This document shows, piece after piece, positions 21,985 through 33,600 of a DNA stretch of 64,000 nt. The first letter of the stretch is position 1. Every line of letters starts with the position of its first letter. The stretch is from assembly GCA_946807835.1 (NCBI GenBank), contig OX327700.1:27130001-27194000 (forward strand), given 5' to 3'. The stretch is from Ailanthus altissimus (taxonomy: Eukaryota > Streptophyta > Magnoliopsida > Sapindales > Simaroubaceae). A program made the translations under genes and the position numbers. A model generated the notes under the pieces. That model did not search any database, was not told the DNA's origin, and saw only the letters and a program-made list of their open reading frames with translations.

Positions 21985-23762
21985 GATGTCAAACATCGTC
22001 TCTCCATAAGTTAAAGGATCCATTTCTTCAACTAAGAAAATATCAAGGGTACATTCAAGTATCAAACATACCTAAATGATGGCCTTGATATCCTTTTGGA
22101 CTTATGAACTTAGTGTGTTAAAGGTATTTCACTCATTGAAATTAAAACTCCATCGTTGGTTCATCTAATTTTTGGATTGACTTCATCAAGTTCAATCTTT
22201 CTATAATCTCCACAATCCATGAGAAACTCTTTCTCTAGGAATGTGACATTATGAGAAACGAACATATTTCGTTCATCTGTATTATAGAAGTGGTATCCCA
22301 TTATACACTTGAGATACTAAATGAACCGATACTTGTACCGTTGGATACAAGTTTATTCTGTTGCATAACTCTTATGAAAACAGAATAACACTAATTCTTA
22401 ACATACTTAAGACTCATTTCCTATTTAGTCTATATCTCATATAAAGTAGTAGGAACGATTATGGAATTATTTAATAAGTGAGTAGCAGATGCTAAAGTAT
22501 AACCTCATAGATATTTTAGAAGATCAGCGATTCTCAATATCAATCAGACTGTATCTAATATAGTCCGATTCCTCATTTCCTAAGCATCTTTATGTTGAGG
22601 AGTATTTGAAGGACTATGCTGAGAGAGAATCATATTCTCTTTAAATAATTTATGAATTTACTGATTATGTATAAACTACTTCGATCTAATCGCAAGTACT
22701 CAATGTACATAAGGGTTTGTTTCTTTACTTTCATTGTCAGAACATTTTGAACACTTCGAAATTATTCTGACCTACGTTTCCTAGAAACACATGTCCATAT
22801 AGTGACAATCACTATAAAGACAATGAAGTATCGAAATCATTTATAACAGTAAGATTTATTGGACTAAATACATCTATATGTACCAGATCTAATAAACCAG
22901 TGGCTTGGCGTCTTACACCTACATAAAGATTAGGTCATATTCTTTTGAATTCATAATTCATAAACTAGTCAATGTACTATAGTCAGATCAAATATCTGAC
23001 CATCCTTAACCAGTTATTATAGTCGTCTCACGGCTACATGATCTAATCTTATATATACCACTATTCATTATTATTTAAGTTGCTGAAATACTATATATTC
23101 TGTTCACCTCTACACTTATAACATTTGCTATTGTATATAAGATATAACGGCCATTCATTAACTGACATTCAGTTAGTAAATCATTATCATTATCACAAGG
23201 AACTATTTCCGTATTTTTATGATAACCCTCTCTGTCAACTACAGGGAGTGATATGATTTACCTAATAATGTTTGGCACGTAATAGTAATTATACAACATT
23301 AATGCTGTTACTAGAAATAAGAAATAACTGTGAAGTCTTAACGGCTACCACGTTCAGGAAATCTCTATTACCTACGTGAAGCTGAACTTCTCATTTTTTA
23401 GTAATCAAGCATTTCTCAAATCATGCAACATCTTGCAGATATGATAATAACAAGCAGTATCTCATACCCTTGCAGAGTTAACATCAAATGCTAATGAAAT
23501 GTTAATGTTTGGTCAAACAGATATCTAATGAGTCAATCTTTCTTAAGTCAAGGTACGATGAATAGTAACATTTACTATTTCAAACCTTATAACAGTGGAA
23601 ACACTTTCCATTATGACTTTTCTCTATATGTGGTTTAGTAATATCAAATATTATTGAATCTAGAACTATTCTTAGATTCATAAGCAAGCCTTACATATTT
23701 TATTCAGTACCCTATAGTTATTGGTATTTGTTCAAGATTAGTAACGGATTGCTCGTACTCAT

Positions 23763-23839
23763 CTTATCTCTATAAGACAATCTTATCTCTATAAGACAAG
23801 TATCTTATCTCTATAAGATAATCATCTTATCTCTATAAG
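23763..23839. repeat. Four tandem CTTAT-CTCT-ATAAG hairpins
   Basis: CTTATCTCTATAAG occurs at 23763, 23782, 23804 and 23826 (spacing 19, 22, 22). Each copy is its own 5-bp stem with a CTCT loop. Confidence 0.95.
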
Positions 23840-24045
23840 ACAAAATAGGAGATGCGTAGCAGAACATTTCTTTATCGTTAATAAATTACGTTTTAGATCA
23901 TGGGTATAACTGTTATACATTTTTTAATCTAAAAAACGCCCTCCCACTGCTTTACTTAATCCCTTTAATCTCTCAAACGGGATAAGATAGTATAATATTT
24001 TAAACTATACAGCGGGAAGTGGATCCCATTGGGGTTTTACTCCAG

Positions 24046-24340
24046 CCTCACGCTAAAGCAATATTGGCCTTTATAAATCCAACAGGTAGACAACTCTTGT
24101 CAATTGTATCTCATACAACTCTTACTACTGATCCTAAATACACATTACCCTCACGCTAAAGCAATATTGGGTAACTGTATTTCAGATTAACTCATCAATG
24201 CTCAAATATATGTTACTGACACTATCCTCACGCTAAAGCAATATTGGATAATATGTTCGCATATATTTGATTCATCTTATGTTTTACCGGCATTAGACCA
24301 AGTCACACCGACCAAATCCCTCACGCTAAAGCAATATTGG
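24046..24340. repeat. Four spaced copies of a 22-nt unit with co-varying flanks
   Basis: A 22-nt unit that begins CCTCACGCTAAAGC and ends AATATTGG is identical at 24046-24067, 24149-24170, 24226-24247 and 24319-24340. The unit ends CC...GG can pair. The bases just outside differ between copies but remain complementary: G/C in copy 1, TTAC/GTAA in copy 2, TAT/ATA in copy 3, TC/GA in copy 4. It lies in the 5' untranslated part of the element, downstream of the primer site. Confidence 0.95.
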
Positions 24341-24667
24341 GAAAGACCATAGTGACCCATCTCACACCGTATTGACAAGACGGACCATTTAAAATATTAT
24401 CACATAATATAATAAATTTCAATCTAATTAAGAGAGATTTTAATTACAGGCTTTCATATTATATGCTCTCATCACATGAGAGGTTATTCTCAATCAATTA
24501 TTCATTTTTGCACAAGCACAACTAAACCCCATCAGTGGGGCCCCCATTGTGGTTACAAAAATAAATAAAATAATAAAAATATTATTTTCTTGGTTTATCA
24601 TGTAAACTAATAACCCTTATTATTACATCTCATAAACCCCCACATGCGGAAAAATAAAAAGATTTTA

Positions 24668-24670
<3 letters not shown>

Positions 24671-24698
<28 letters not shown>
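24671..24698. repeat. T28 homopolymer
   Basis: Uninterrupted T run bordering the CG-rich leader block; length is uncertain in any assembly. Confidence 0.9.
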
Positions 24699-24704
24699 AG
24701 TGTA

Positions 24705-24980
24705 AGAACGCCGCGGCGCTGGTCTTATAGCGCTGCCGCGCTAGGGCTTCACAAGCCTTAGCGCTGCGGCGCTGTCTTACTAGCGCGGGCGCGCTGGAAG
24801 CAGTGCTTCCCGCGCTGGGGCGCCAGAAAACCAGCGCCCTCGCCCTTGTCCAGCGCTGGGGCGCCAAAAAATCAGCGCCCCTGCGGTACTTCAGCGCTGG
24901 GGCGTCATACGCTCAGCGCTCCCGCGTTCATATGAACGCTGCCGCGCTGGACCTTAGCGCTGCAGCGTTCCAGGTGCTGT
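24705..24980. repeat. CG-rich near-palindromic module array in the element leader
   Basis: About nine AGCGC starts occur in 270 bp, in words such as AGCGCTGCGGCGCTG, AGCGCTGGGGCGCC and AGCGCTGCAGCG. It lies between the primer binding site and the remnant coding region. The same words recur in unrelated LTRs in this window. An open frame through it (24803-25003) is a composition artefact. Confidence 0.85.
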
Positions 24981-25096
24981 TTTTCACTGGTTTGCATTTT
25001 TAACACTTAAAATGCACCCCAACAGCCCCGGAACATGTCCTACAATTTAGCCAACACTTAGCTAACACTAAAAAATCACCCATAACAACACAAATT

Positions 25097-25108
25097 GCTC
25101 TGATACCA
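25097..25108 (-). other. Primer binding site, initiator tRNA-Met
   Basis: The minus strand reads TGGTATCAGAGC two bases from the LTR edge. This is the complement of the 3' end of plant initiator tRNA-Met and the usual primer site of plant copia elements. Confidence 0.9.
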
Positions 25109-25110
25109 AT

Positions 25111-27299
25111 TGTTGGGTTATTTGGGGTACCAATTCACTTAGGGTTCTTGCATGTGGGTTTGTGTTCATAATACAAACAATATACATATCTCATACATAC
25201 ATGTGCACAGCGGAAGATTATGTACAATGAACACAGAAAATAACATTTGATTAAACTGAAATTCGAGATTGAGAAAATCACCAATGAAGCCTTTGGATTA
25301 ATTTTCTTTGAAGTCCACCATGAAATGAATCTTTGATCAATTCTAGCAATCAACAAGGGTGGGTTTGATTGTCTAGAATGGCAGCATCTTAATCCAGCAT
25401 ATGTGTTTAACTCTTAAACATTTTTCAAAGTTAAACCATTTAACTTAATTAAATTTGTTTTTCCTTTTATTCAACTCTTGAATAAATAAAACAAATCTTG
25501 TTTTTAGTTATTACATTTAGTAACCATTAATTCAATTTGTTTTGTTGTTCTAACACTTAAAACACAAAACAAACAATTTCAATTTCTCAAATTGAATTGG
25601 CTCCCAAAATGCAAAACCTAAAAAACTAAATCAATTTTGAATTTCAATTTCATTTCACTTTATATACAAATGAATTAATTCCAAACTAATTTGAATTTCA
25701 TTTGCATTTCATTTGGCTTAACCTAACCTTAGTTAACATTTAACCTTAGTTAGATTATTTTAACTTAACCTTTAAGTTAATAAATATTTAATTAATTTAA
25801 CCATAGTTAACTAACTTAACCATGGTTAGGTTAACCTTTACTTAACCTTTAAGTAAGGTTAACTTAACTTAACCACTTGGTTAACTTTTAACCTTAGTTA
25901 TGTTAAATTAATTTATTTAACAATTAAATAAATAAATATTTATTTTAATTATTTAACAATTAAATAATCATAAAGTGAAATTACTATTATATCCTTACTC
26001 GGTTACCTAGTTAACCTAAAGTGGGTCCCACCAATTTAACCACATGCTTTAGTTAACGTAACCTTAGTAATTGCTGAATTATACTGTATTGAACAATTCA
26101 ATACGGTATACTGCCCAAGTGCTCAAAGAGTACATTTCATATTGGGACTCTCTAGGTCCACACCCGATTTGTCAAATGGAACTATTCCATTAATCCGTAA
26201 TCGATGCCCCACGCACACGTTACGAATATTACAAATCAGCGTGTCAGACCATACAAGTTGAGGTCATAACGTATACGTATAATCCTTCCATCATTTATAC
26301 CCTGGATGTGCGGGGATATAGATCAGCACCATCAAATCCCCATTTGCTCATCCAATAATCTTATCTCCAGATTCGTATCTCGATAAACAATATACGCAAA
26401 CATTTTTGCTATATTGTTTAACCCTGTGGGAAACTCTTTTCCCGGGTTTATGCTTGTGGCCACAAGACTTTATGAAATACAATCTCAGAGCATCGGATAT
26501 ACAACTTACCTACGTAAGCTGACGGATCCCGTATCTACGCACACCGGACTCCATGAGCATCGGACCATACCCAGCGACACATAGCGGTCAGACCATGAAA
26601 GGTCTCTGACATATGTGGAACCAAAGCATGATGGATCACTCACAAGACCACCGTGGCGCTCAGGTCAAAGGACCACGAATACTACTCAACTCGAGAGGAC
26701 CTTCCTTTGACGGTGTCATAGGATATCTATTGGGGTCCTCATAAGTCTGTTCAGTATCCAGTCCTGACTGGATACCCGCATGCCTATACAAGCTCTAAGC
26801 TCATGGTCAGCTAAGAACAACCATCTGAACCAGTCAGATATAAACATACACTAATCTATATAAAGTTAATCACCGATAGACCCGCATTAGTGATTATAGA
26901 TCAGGAACATTATCTTTGAGACATACTTACATAATGATATTTCTTAACACCTATTGCAACTCTTTGCAACTATATCATTACAAGTATACTCTCAGGTCTT
27001 TGTCCCATTATAGACAAGGTTCTAACTCTTTAGACCTCGCTGACTCTTATAACCTGCTAACTCTTAACAGTGCTAACTTTTAGCATTTATAACTCTCAGC
27101 TTTGCTAACTATTAGTTCTGATCTAAACTCCTTTAGACCAGATCTGAACTCTTTCAGATCAAACAATGTCTGTAATGTTACAAGCATTATACCATATTAA
27201 TATGATATTAACAATCTTTATTCGAAATGTTTATTGTATAAATATTAACAATTAATATTCATACAATATTGGAATGGCACGTGAGCACCAGCTCCAACA
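25111..27299 (-). repeat. 5' LTR of the 9.3-kb element
   Basis: On the sense (minus) strand this is the promoter-bearing LTR. A TATA-like TTTATATAG is visible at about 26856-26865 (reverse of CTATATAAA). Transcription would run toward lower coordinates through the hairpin-rich part of the LTR or start within it; the exact start cannot be read from sequence. Confidence 0.92.
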
Positions 27300-27404
27300 A
27301 ATTCTATATAAATTATTGCATAATTTAGTTTTGGAATTACTTTCTCCAACACACACATTTATATATGAGAGAAAGAATACAATAAGAATTTATTCTCTCT
27401 CTAA

Positions 27405-27435
27405 AAAAAGAAAAGAAAAGAAAAGAAAAGAGAAA
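27405..27435. repeat. (AAAAG)n microsatellite
   Basis: Several AAAAG units in the DNA that flanks the 9.3-kb element. Confidence 0.8.
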
Positions 27436-27599
27436 GAGAATTTATTTTTAATTCAACTAAATTGATTGAATTTTTAAGACTATCCAAAAACAATCAAATT
27501 AAAAATATTTGGGTACATTTTTTTTTTTATAATTGCATACTATTGAAATTTTGATAATTTAAAATTACAAATAATTTAATTTGAGTTGAAAAATTAAAA

Positions 27600-28260
27600 A
27601 AATGTCAAACACGTAATCGATGACGCAACAAACAGTAAAAGATTTGTAAAACATAAAGTCATAAGCAAGAAAAAATAAAAACACAAGCGGAACAAATCTA
27701 GGTGTAAGTGTCACGGTGGTGGGAGTTTAGAGATGCAACGTTATTAATAGCACACCCAGTGTCGCAACATTGAGTCAATATTGCACGAGCGTTGCAGTGC
27801 CACCTATTTGAGAAAGTCTTATTTTTATTCAAATTGCATGTTTAAGTCAATTTTAAATTTTCTAATCACATTAACTCTTATTTTAACTAAATTTAAGATT
27901 TTTATAATTAATATTAACGATATATAAACTTTTTTATAACTCTATGTATTAAATGAATGTAACAAATTAATACAAGAGAGAATAAAAATTTTAAGTTACA
28001 TTTGAGTGTTTTGAACACACAAGATAGTATAATATAAATTATTAATAACTTTTGGGTATTTTAATATTATATGTAATTTTTGTGAGATTTTTTAGATACA
28101 AAAAAATTAAGAATAAAAAAAATTAGGATTCTAAAATCAACTATAGGTGTAAATAATTTATCGAATTATATTAATTAATTTATTATTTTCTTGATTATTT
28201 ATTTTCTCATTAGGTAATCTTTCTTTCTTTTAATTATTTATAAAAATAAAATTTTCACAA
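27600..28260 (+). mobile_element. Degenerate LTR remnant
   Basis: Block order matches the remnant at 11160-11860: a decayed CG-type module (27715-27800, with GTTGCAGTGCC), then TTAAGTTACATTTGAGTG, ATAGTATAATATAAATTATT and CTTGATTATTTATTTTCTC. Ends are approximate. Confidence 0.48.
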
Positions 28261-29219
28261 CACGTTAAAAACATTTTGAAGTGTACGTTAAAATCCCTCA
28301 ACACAACACATGCAATATCACGATTCGTTTAAGAATTTGGTATGCAAAAAGTGTAAATACTTCATACATTTTTCTTTTATAAAACTACCATACAATAGAT
28401 GTGGCATTCTTCTAATTGGGCCCCCAAACTTCATTTTCCCACCAATTTTCTTTTCCCGTTTTTCAATGGAAGGAAATAATAGCAAACTTCTCTTCGGAAC
28501 CCACAAAGAATAGACTTTCTATTTTTGTCCATTTGTGGGTCCAAGTTTTGTTGTCTTTTTAAAACTATTAATTTCACCATTAATCATAAATCACCACACA
28601 ATAAACAAATTGATAACGAAATTGTGCTGCCATGGCCACAAATTTACAGCTCACTTAAAAGGTTTAATTAGGGTTCAGTTATTCTTTTAAAACTTTTATC
28701 CTTTTATTTTTGTCTCTTTCGTGAATCCCATTACGAAATACTTAAATTAAATGATTTTTTTTTTCAGTTTGTACAAAAAAATAAAATATTAAAAATAAAT
28801 TTAAATAAAATAAAAGATTTTATTCACTAAATACCAGCTCTGATCTCCTATTTTTACCACAAAATTATAATAACTCTTAATAATTTGAATAAAATTCATA
28901 TTCATGTAATATGTATACCTTGTTGATGATTATGTATTTATAAAATTTACCAATTCAATTACTATACAAGATTAAATTGGAACCTTTTTTTTTGTCTATA
29001 AAAAAAAAATCTGTTGGATTAAAAATCATAAAAAAATATTTATATTTCAAAAGTAAATTCTAAGGGGCTTCATCGAAATTATCCAAAAAAAAGATTTTCA
29101 GATCTTAAGAAGTCAACAAATCAATAGGTCACAAATCCGCCGCATAGGAACGCGCTAACCACTCGTCGCCACATACGATTTTAACCCACTCATCTATTCA
29201 ATTCACACTTTATCGTCGT
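28261..29219 (+). promoter_or_regulatory. Upstream region of VIP2
   Basis: No other gene lies between the LTR remnant and the VIP2 leader, so this is its likely promoter. It holds GGGCCC (28420s), a TTAGGGTTC telo-box-like word near 28670, and AT-rich stretches. The transcription start is not visible; the CT-rich leader suggests about 29220-29250. Confidence 0.4.
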
Positions 29220-30649
29220 AAGCTTTTATTTTGCTCTGTGACTGGCTGCTCTTCTCTTCCTTTCTTTTTTCGATTTAGGGCACACAAAATAAAGAGGAAA
29301 AATACAAAAATACTAAAACCAAAACCGAAACTCGCTCTTTGACTCGGTACTGAAACAAACGTCTCTGATCTCCGACTCAGGTACTTTCTACTATGTCCCT
29401 ATCGTTGGGTCCGAGTTGATAATTAACTCGCCCGAGTTCGATCCGAGTTCACTCCCTCTTTTACGATCCTTTCTTGGCGTTTAACTTTTTCACAATATGA
29501 TTTTTTTTTTAATTTTCGCTCGTAATTAATCGTGATTTTAAAATTAGGGTTTATGAGTGACGAGTTTGATTTGAATCATTTGATAGTACTAGGTTTTAGT
29601 TTTGTTTAGTGTTTTAACGTTGTTAGGTTTATGAGGACCTATGGGAGCAGCCTAGAGAATTTTATTATTTGTTTAAATGCTCTATTTGTTGTTGTTGAAA
29701 TCTAATACTGAAGTAAAGCAAATAGTATAAGTGCTGGAAAATGAGAAATTAAATTCCAGATTTCGGTTTAGTTAGTGTTCTACGTTTTCACAGTTAATAA
29801 ACAGATTATTAACTAGTGGAATTTGATTATGGATTATTATTATTATTTATTTTGGCATATTGTATAACATAACATTTGCTTCATTGCACTGAATATTTGG
29901 GATTATTTTATAATTTTGTAATTTTTCAACGATAAAATTAGGGACTGTACTTAGAAATCTTACTTATATGTGTTTCTAGCATACATTTCAATTTTCTTGT
30001 CTAGTGTACGTTTTTGGGGTCCTTCCTTTTATATTCAAAATTAGGTTTATTTATTGCGCATGATTTTTACATAGAATATTTTTAGGGTTCTTAACCTTCT
30101 ACTTGGTGGATGTTGAAAATTGTCTATCCCATTTGTTTAAAAAAGAATTGTAACTTGAAGTAGGCATTGAAGGATAATAGGGTTCTTGAGTTCCCGATTG
30201 TGTAAGATCCCCTGTTCTCTCTTTCACACGAATTATGCTGACTCTTTAGAAATTGTGTTTTTTTTCACCCTCAAAAAGGGAATGGTAGAAATCTTGATAC
30301 GAGTCCTAAGATGCTGTCATGTTTCTTTCATTCAGCAACTAATGGCATAAACCAATATTGATATTAGATTTACTGAGAGTTTAAAGCTGGCACAGGGTAT
30401 GATGAGACTTTCATTTGATGTTTTTGTCATAATTATAAAAAGTTCAGTCTTGACTTATAGCTTACTACTGTCTCATTTTTGGCCTTATGGGTTTAGTCTC
30501 TTACAGTAATGTTGTCTTTTTCAGGCTATAAGTTGATAATACACTGAGAAAAGCTTTTCAAATCAGCATTCTATCTATTGAATTTCAAGACACAGAAGGG
30601 GTGCTTCTCAGCAAGGAATGATTTTTTGCATGACCTATTGACACGTGCA
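29220..30649 (+). other. 5' UTR of VIP2 with a leader intron
   Basis: A CT-rich leader ends at 29380 (GACTCAG, followed by GTACTT). A matching acceptor, TTTTTCAG, ends at 30524. The second leader part, 30525-30649, runs into the ATG at 30650. The leader intron is about 1.1 kb; long first introns in the UTR are common in plant regulatory genes. The splice choice is by motif only. Confidence 0.6.
30618..30641 (+). CDS. Upstream ORF of 7 codons in the VIP2 leader
   Basis: ATG at 30618 gives MIFCMTY and stops at 30641, 8 nt before the main ATG. It contains a second in-frame ATG. If the leader splice is right, ribosomes would meet it first, so it could lower translation of VIP2. No conservation data. 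Confidence 0.4.
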   Translation: MIFCMTY

Positions 30650-33600
30650 ATGTCAGGGTTACTTAATGTATTGTCAATTAACTTGCAAGCTCTAGGACTG
30701 TCAAACCTTCTATCTAGTTGTGGAACTTTCATGTTGTTACTTTTCCCACATGGGAGGCACACATTTTGTTTGCTATAAACTAATTGCATGGTTTCCTCTT
30801 TTTGCATATAGAATCTCAGATATGAGATCAATGACTTGTGATTTCTTGATTGTTGAGTTGTTCCTCTTTTTAGCGCTTGAGAGGTTACACTGGTGATGCA
30901 TTTTTTTTTAAAAGCTTTTAAATGCAAATATTTGATGATTGGTATTAATGGAATCTGTTTTGCGTTGGATTTGCCTGAGAGAATATCACAAACTTGTATA
31001 GTCCAATTCTGTTGCATATAGACCCAGCAGTTTTGCCTTGTTTAATTTAAGAATGAATTATATTGATAGCTAGAATTATGATTTTGTTTTCACTTCTTTG
31101 TAATGGATGCATCATTTGTTAGGAATGTTTAGGCAGTTTTTCTTCATATTAATTCATTTAGGTAAAATACTTGTTATTTGGTTTTCTGGTGACAAACATT
31201 GTCATGGCTTCTCAGTTTTATCTGTTATTTTAGTAACTTGTGACACACTTTTGAGCAGTCTTCTATCAATGGATCGGCTTCAAATATTCCAGATGGCACT
31301 GGGCGATCTTTTGCCACATCTTTCTCTGGACAGTCTGGTGCAGCTTCCCCAGTTTTCCATCACGCCGGTAGGCAGTTTTTGCTGGAGTTCCACTCACCTG
31401 TGTTAGTCAACATTAGTTAATTGGAAGATTTCTTTTGCAGGAACCATTCAAGGGCTTCATAATATTCATGGTAACTTTAATGTTCCCAACCTGCCGGGTA
31501 CGCTAACATCAAGAAACTCAACAATAAATAATGTGCCAACTGGTGGTGTTCAACAACCTACTGGAAGCCTTTCTAGTGGAAGATTTGGATCAAATAATCT
31601 CCCTGTAGCTCTTTCACAGGTATTTGTAATTTACACACAAAGGGTGGATATAACTTGTTATAATTGGGCACAGGGAAAGAAATATTCTGTGTCTGCTCTC
31701 TTTGTTTCTACCATGTGTGTGTGTGTGTATGTATCTTGTATCCTTGTGGCTTGTCCTTATAGTTTGATGCCATTTTGCAGTTGTCTCATGGAAGCTCCCA
31801 TGGGCATTCAGGAGTCACAAACAGAGGAGGTATAAGTGTTGTTGGAAACCCTGGATTCAATAGTAATGCAAATGGAGTTGGCGGTTCTATTCCTGGGATT
31901 CTTCCAACCTCTGCAGCAATTGGTAACCGAAATGCTGTACCAGGAATGGGAGTATCCCCAATTTTGGGAAATGCGGGTCCTCGGATAACAAGTTCAATGG
32001 GAAACATGGTTGGTGGAGGAAACATTGGAAGGAGCATAAGCTCTGGTGGAGGATTATCTGTTCCTGGTCTTGCATCTCGTTTAAATCTTACTGGAAATAG
32101 TGGATCTGGAAGTCTAAATGTGCAAGGACAAAATAGATTGATGAGTGGTGTGCTTCCTCAAGGTATATTACCTTGAAGTGGTGATTCATAAATGTTGGGG
32201 TTTGGAGTAAATATTCTTTTACTAGTTCTGGCTTGTGTTAATATAGATGATGACACTTGAGCAACTGATCTGTCTGATTTTGCTATACAAGGCTGTATAA
32301 AGGATGGTATTTTAAAAATTATATAAAAGATAAGAAATTAACAGGAGTTAACATTGTCATAAATAGTCCAATTTTTTTTTTGGTTTTCTTTTCAAAAAAA
32401 ATTAGAATTCATGTATTAATTACATGTGAATGGAATTTTCTCAGCACCTGGGCGATTTGGCTGGCTGAACACGAGCTCAGTTAATTTCTTATATTTTTTC
32501 TTGTTAGTCAGCTGTGAAGTGCATATTGATTCATTTCTTCCTGACTCTTTTGTAGAATGAATCTAATGTACATTTAATACTAGTTTAATGTTGATGTTGA
32601 TTGTGTGAATGAAATCTTCTGTATCCAGGATCTCCACAGGTAATTTCTATGTTAGGAAATTCTTATCCTAGTGCTGGGGGTCCACTTTCCCAAAGTCATG
32701 TTCAAGCAGTGAACAACCTAAGCTCTATGGGAATGTTGAATGATGTGAACTCTAATGACAGTTCCCCTTTTGACATAAACAATGATTTCCCGCAGCTGTC
32801 AAGTCGTCCTAGTTCAGCTGGTGGGCCTCAAGGACAATTAGGTAACTAAGAAAGATTTTCATATTGGCTTTGGCTGCTTCTCTCTATTCTGTCTTTTCTA
32901 GAGCTAGAGATGTAATAGAACCAAACATTTCAGGTTCACTTCGAAAACAAGGTCTTGGAGTTGGCTCTATTGTTCAACAAAATCAAGAGTTCAGCATCCA
33001 AAACGAAGATTTTCCAGCTTTGCCCGGATATAAAGGTGCATAAATGTTCTCTTGATCTGGTCATTATGCAAGTTATTGATGTGTCTCTATATGATGGTTT
33101 AATATTTCATGGACTTTCATTTTATTCAGCCTCATCTTTGGGTTATTACAGTTGGTGGCCCTGAGTTTGAAGATATTTCTAATATTGTGACTGTTTCAGC
33201 AGGAAAGGTCATAATGTTGTGCGCATCATTTTTACATGTTAGCTGCCTCCAATGATTTGGTGATCTAAAATCTTTTCCATGCTCAATGTGTTAATAGTTT
33301 TGCATCTATCTTTGAGCACTGATGTTTGGTTGTTACGACAATTTTTTGTTTCGGGAATTGATGATTGTTTTTTTTCCCTAAAATGTTGATAATTTTCACT
33401 AAAACTCTCGAGTTATTGACCATACTGTTATATCTATTCAGGTAATAATGCAGATTATGGTATGGATTTGCATCAGAAAGAACAACTTCATGAGAATACC
33501 ATGTCAATGATGCAATCTCAGCACTTTTCTGTGAGTAAAATTATTTGACAATTGAGCAACTCTTTTCTTTTCTTTCTTTTTATATTTTATTATCATCATT

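Larger units (their letters stand above)
20173..24600 (-). pseudogene. Degenerate copia pol (RNase H and integrase-RT junction remnants)
   Basis: The minus strand at about 20545-20270 gives SALEVEYVAA then stops, and later KPRSHKAHQYSN and ENHIIRKFLA. This is the pattern of copia RNase H (EAEYVAA, then an SKHI/IRE region). At about 22290-22175 it reads FYNTDERNMFVSHNVTFLEK, the short block that follows integrase in copia polyproteins. Between these the frame is lost every few tens of codons, and no open frame of normal pol length remains. A 255-bp tandem duplication (21475-21984) lies inside. Gag was not recognised. Confidence 0.7.
17967..27299 (-). mobile_element. 9.3-kb copia-type LTR retrotransposon with giant LTRs, pol degenerate
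   Basis: Two LTRs of 2,189 bp (TGTTGG...CCAACA) bound a 4,955-bp interior. Both flanks carry the 5-bp duplication AATTC (17962-17966 and 27300-27304), so this is one complete insertion. The primer binding site next to the right LTR and the purine tract next to the left LTR show that the element runs on the minus strand. Coding remnants in the interior are of Ty1/copia type but full of stops. The LTR copies looked identical wherever compared, and they have the same length. The whole element is dense in short perfect hairpins. An AT-poor leader (24705-24980) carries the CG-rich module. It must have been moved by proteins supplied in trans unless the copy decayed after insertion, which the LTR identity argues against. 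Confidence 0.92.

Noticed and set aside
23763..24340. CRISPR array (repeats of constant length with spacers)
   Set aside because: The host is a plant; spacers are irregular (77-103 bp or a few bp), and the repeats belong to a retrotransposon leader.
24803..25003. 66-codon Ala/Leu-rich open frame
   Set aside because: Produced by the CG-rich module; it lies antisense to the element.
17991..25356. Two identical 73-codon frames at 17991-18212 and 25135-25356 as a duplicated gene
   Set aside because: They are the same place in the two LTRs of one element, not a gene family.
30571..31017. 148-codon minus-strand frame across the VIP2 start
   Set aside because: It overlaps the VIP2 leader and first intron antisense and has no recognisable domain.
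31786..32075. Minus-strand frames of 83 and 62 codons within VIP2 exon 4
   Set aside because: Shadow frames of the Gly/Ser/Asn-rich exon.
33036..33441. Frameshift in VIP2 near NEDFPALPGYKG
   Set aside because: A first count suggested a missing base in an A-run; rereading showed four A residues and an intact frame.
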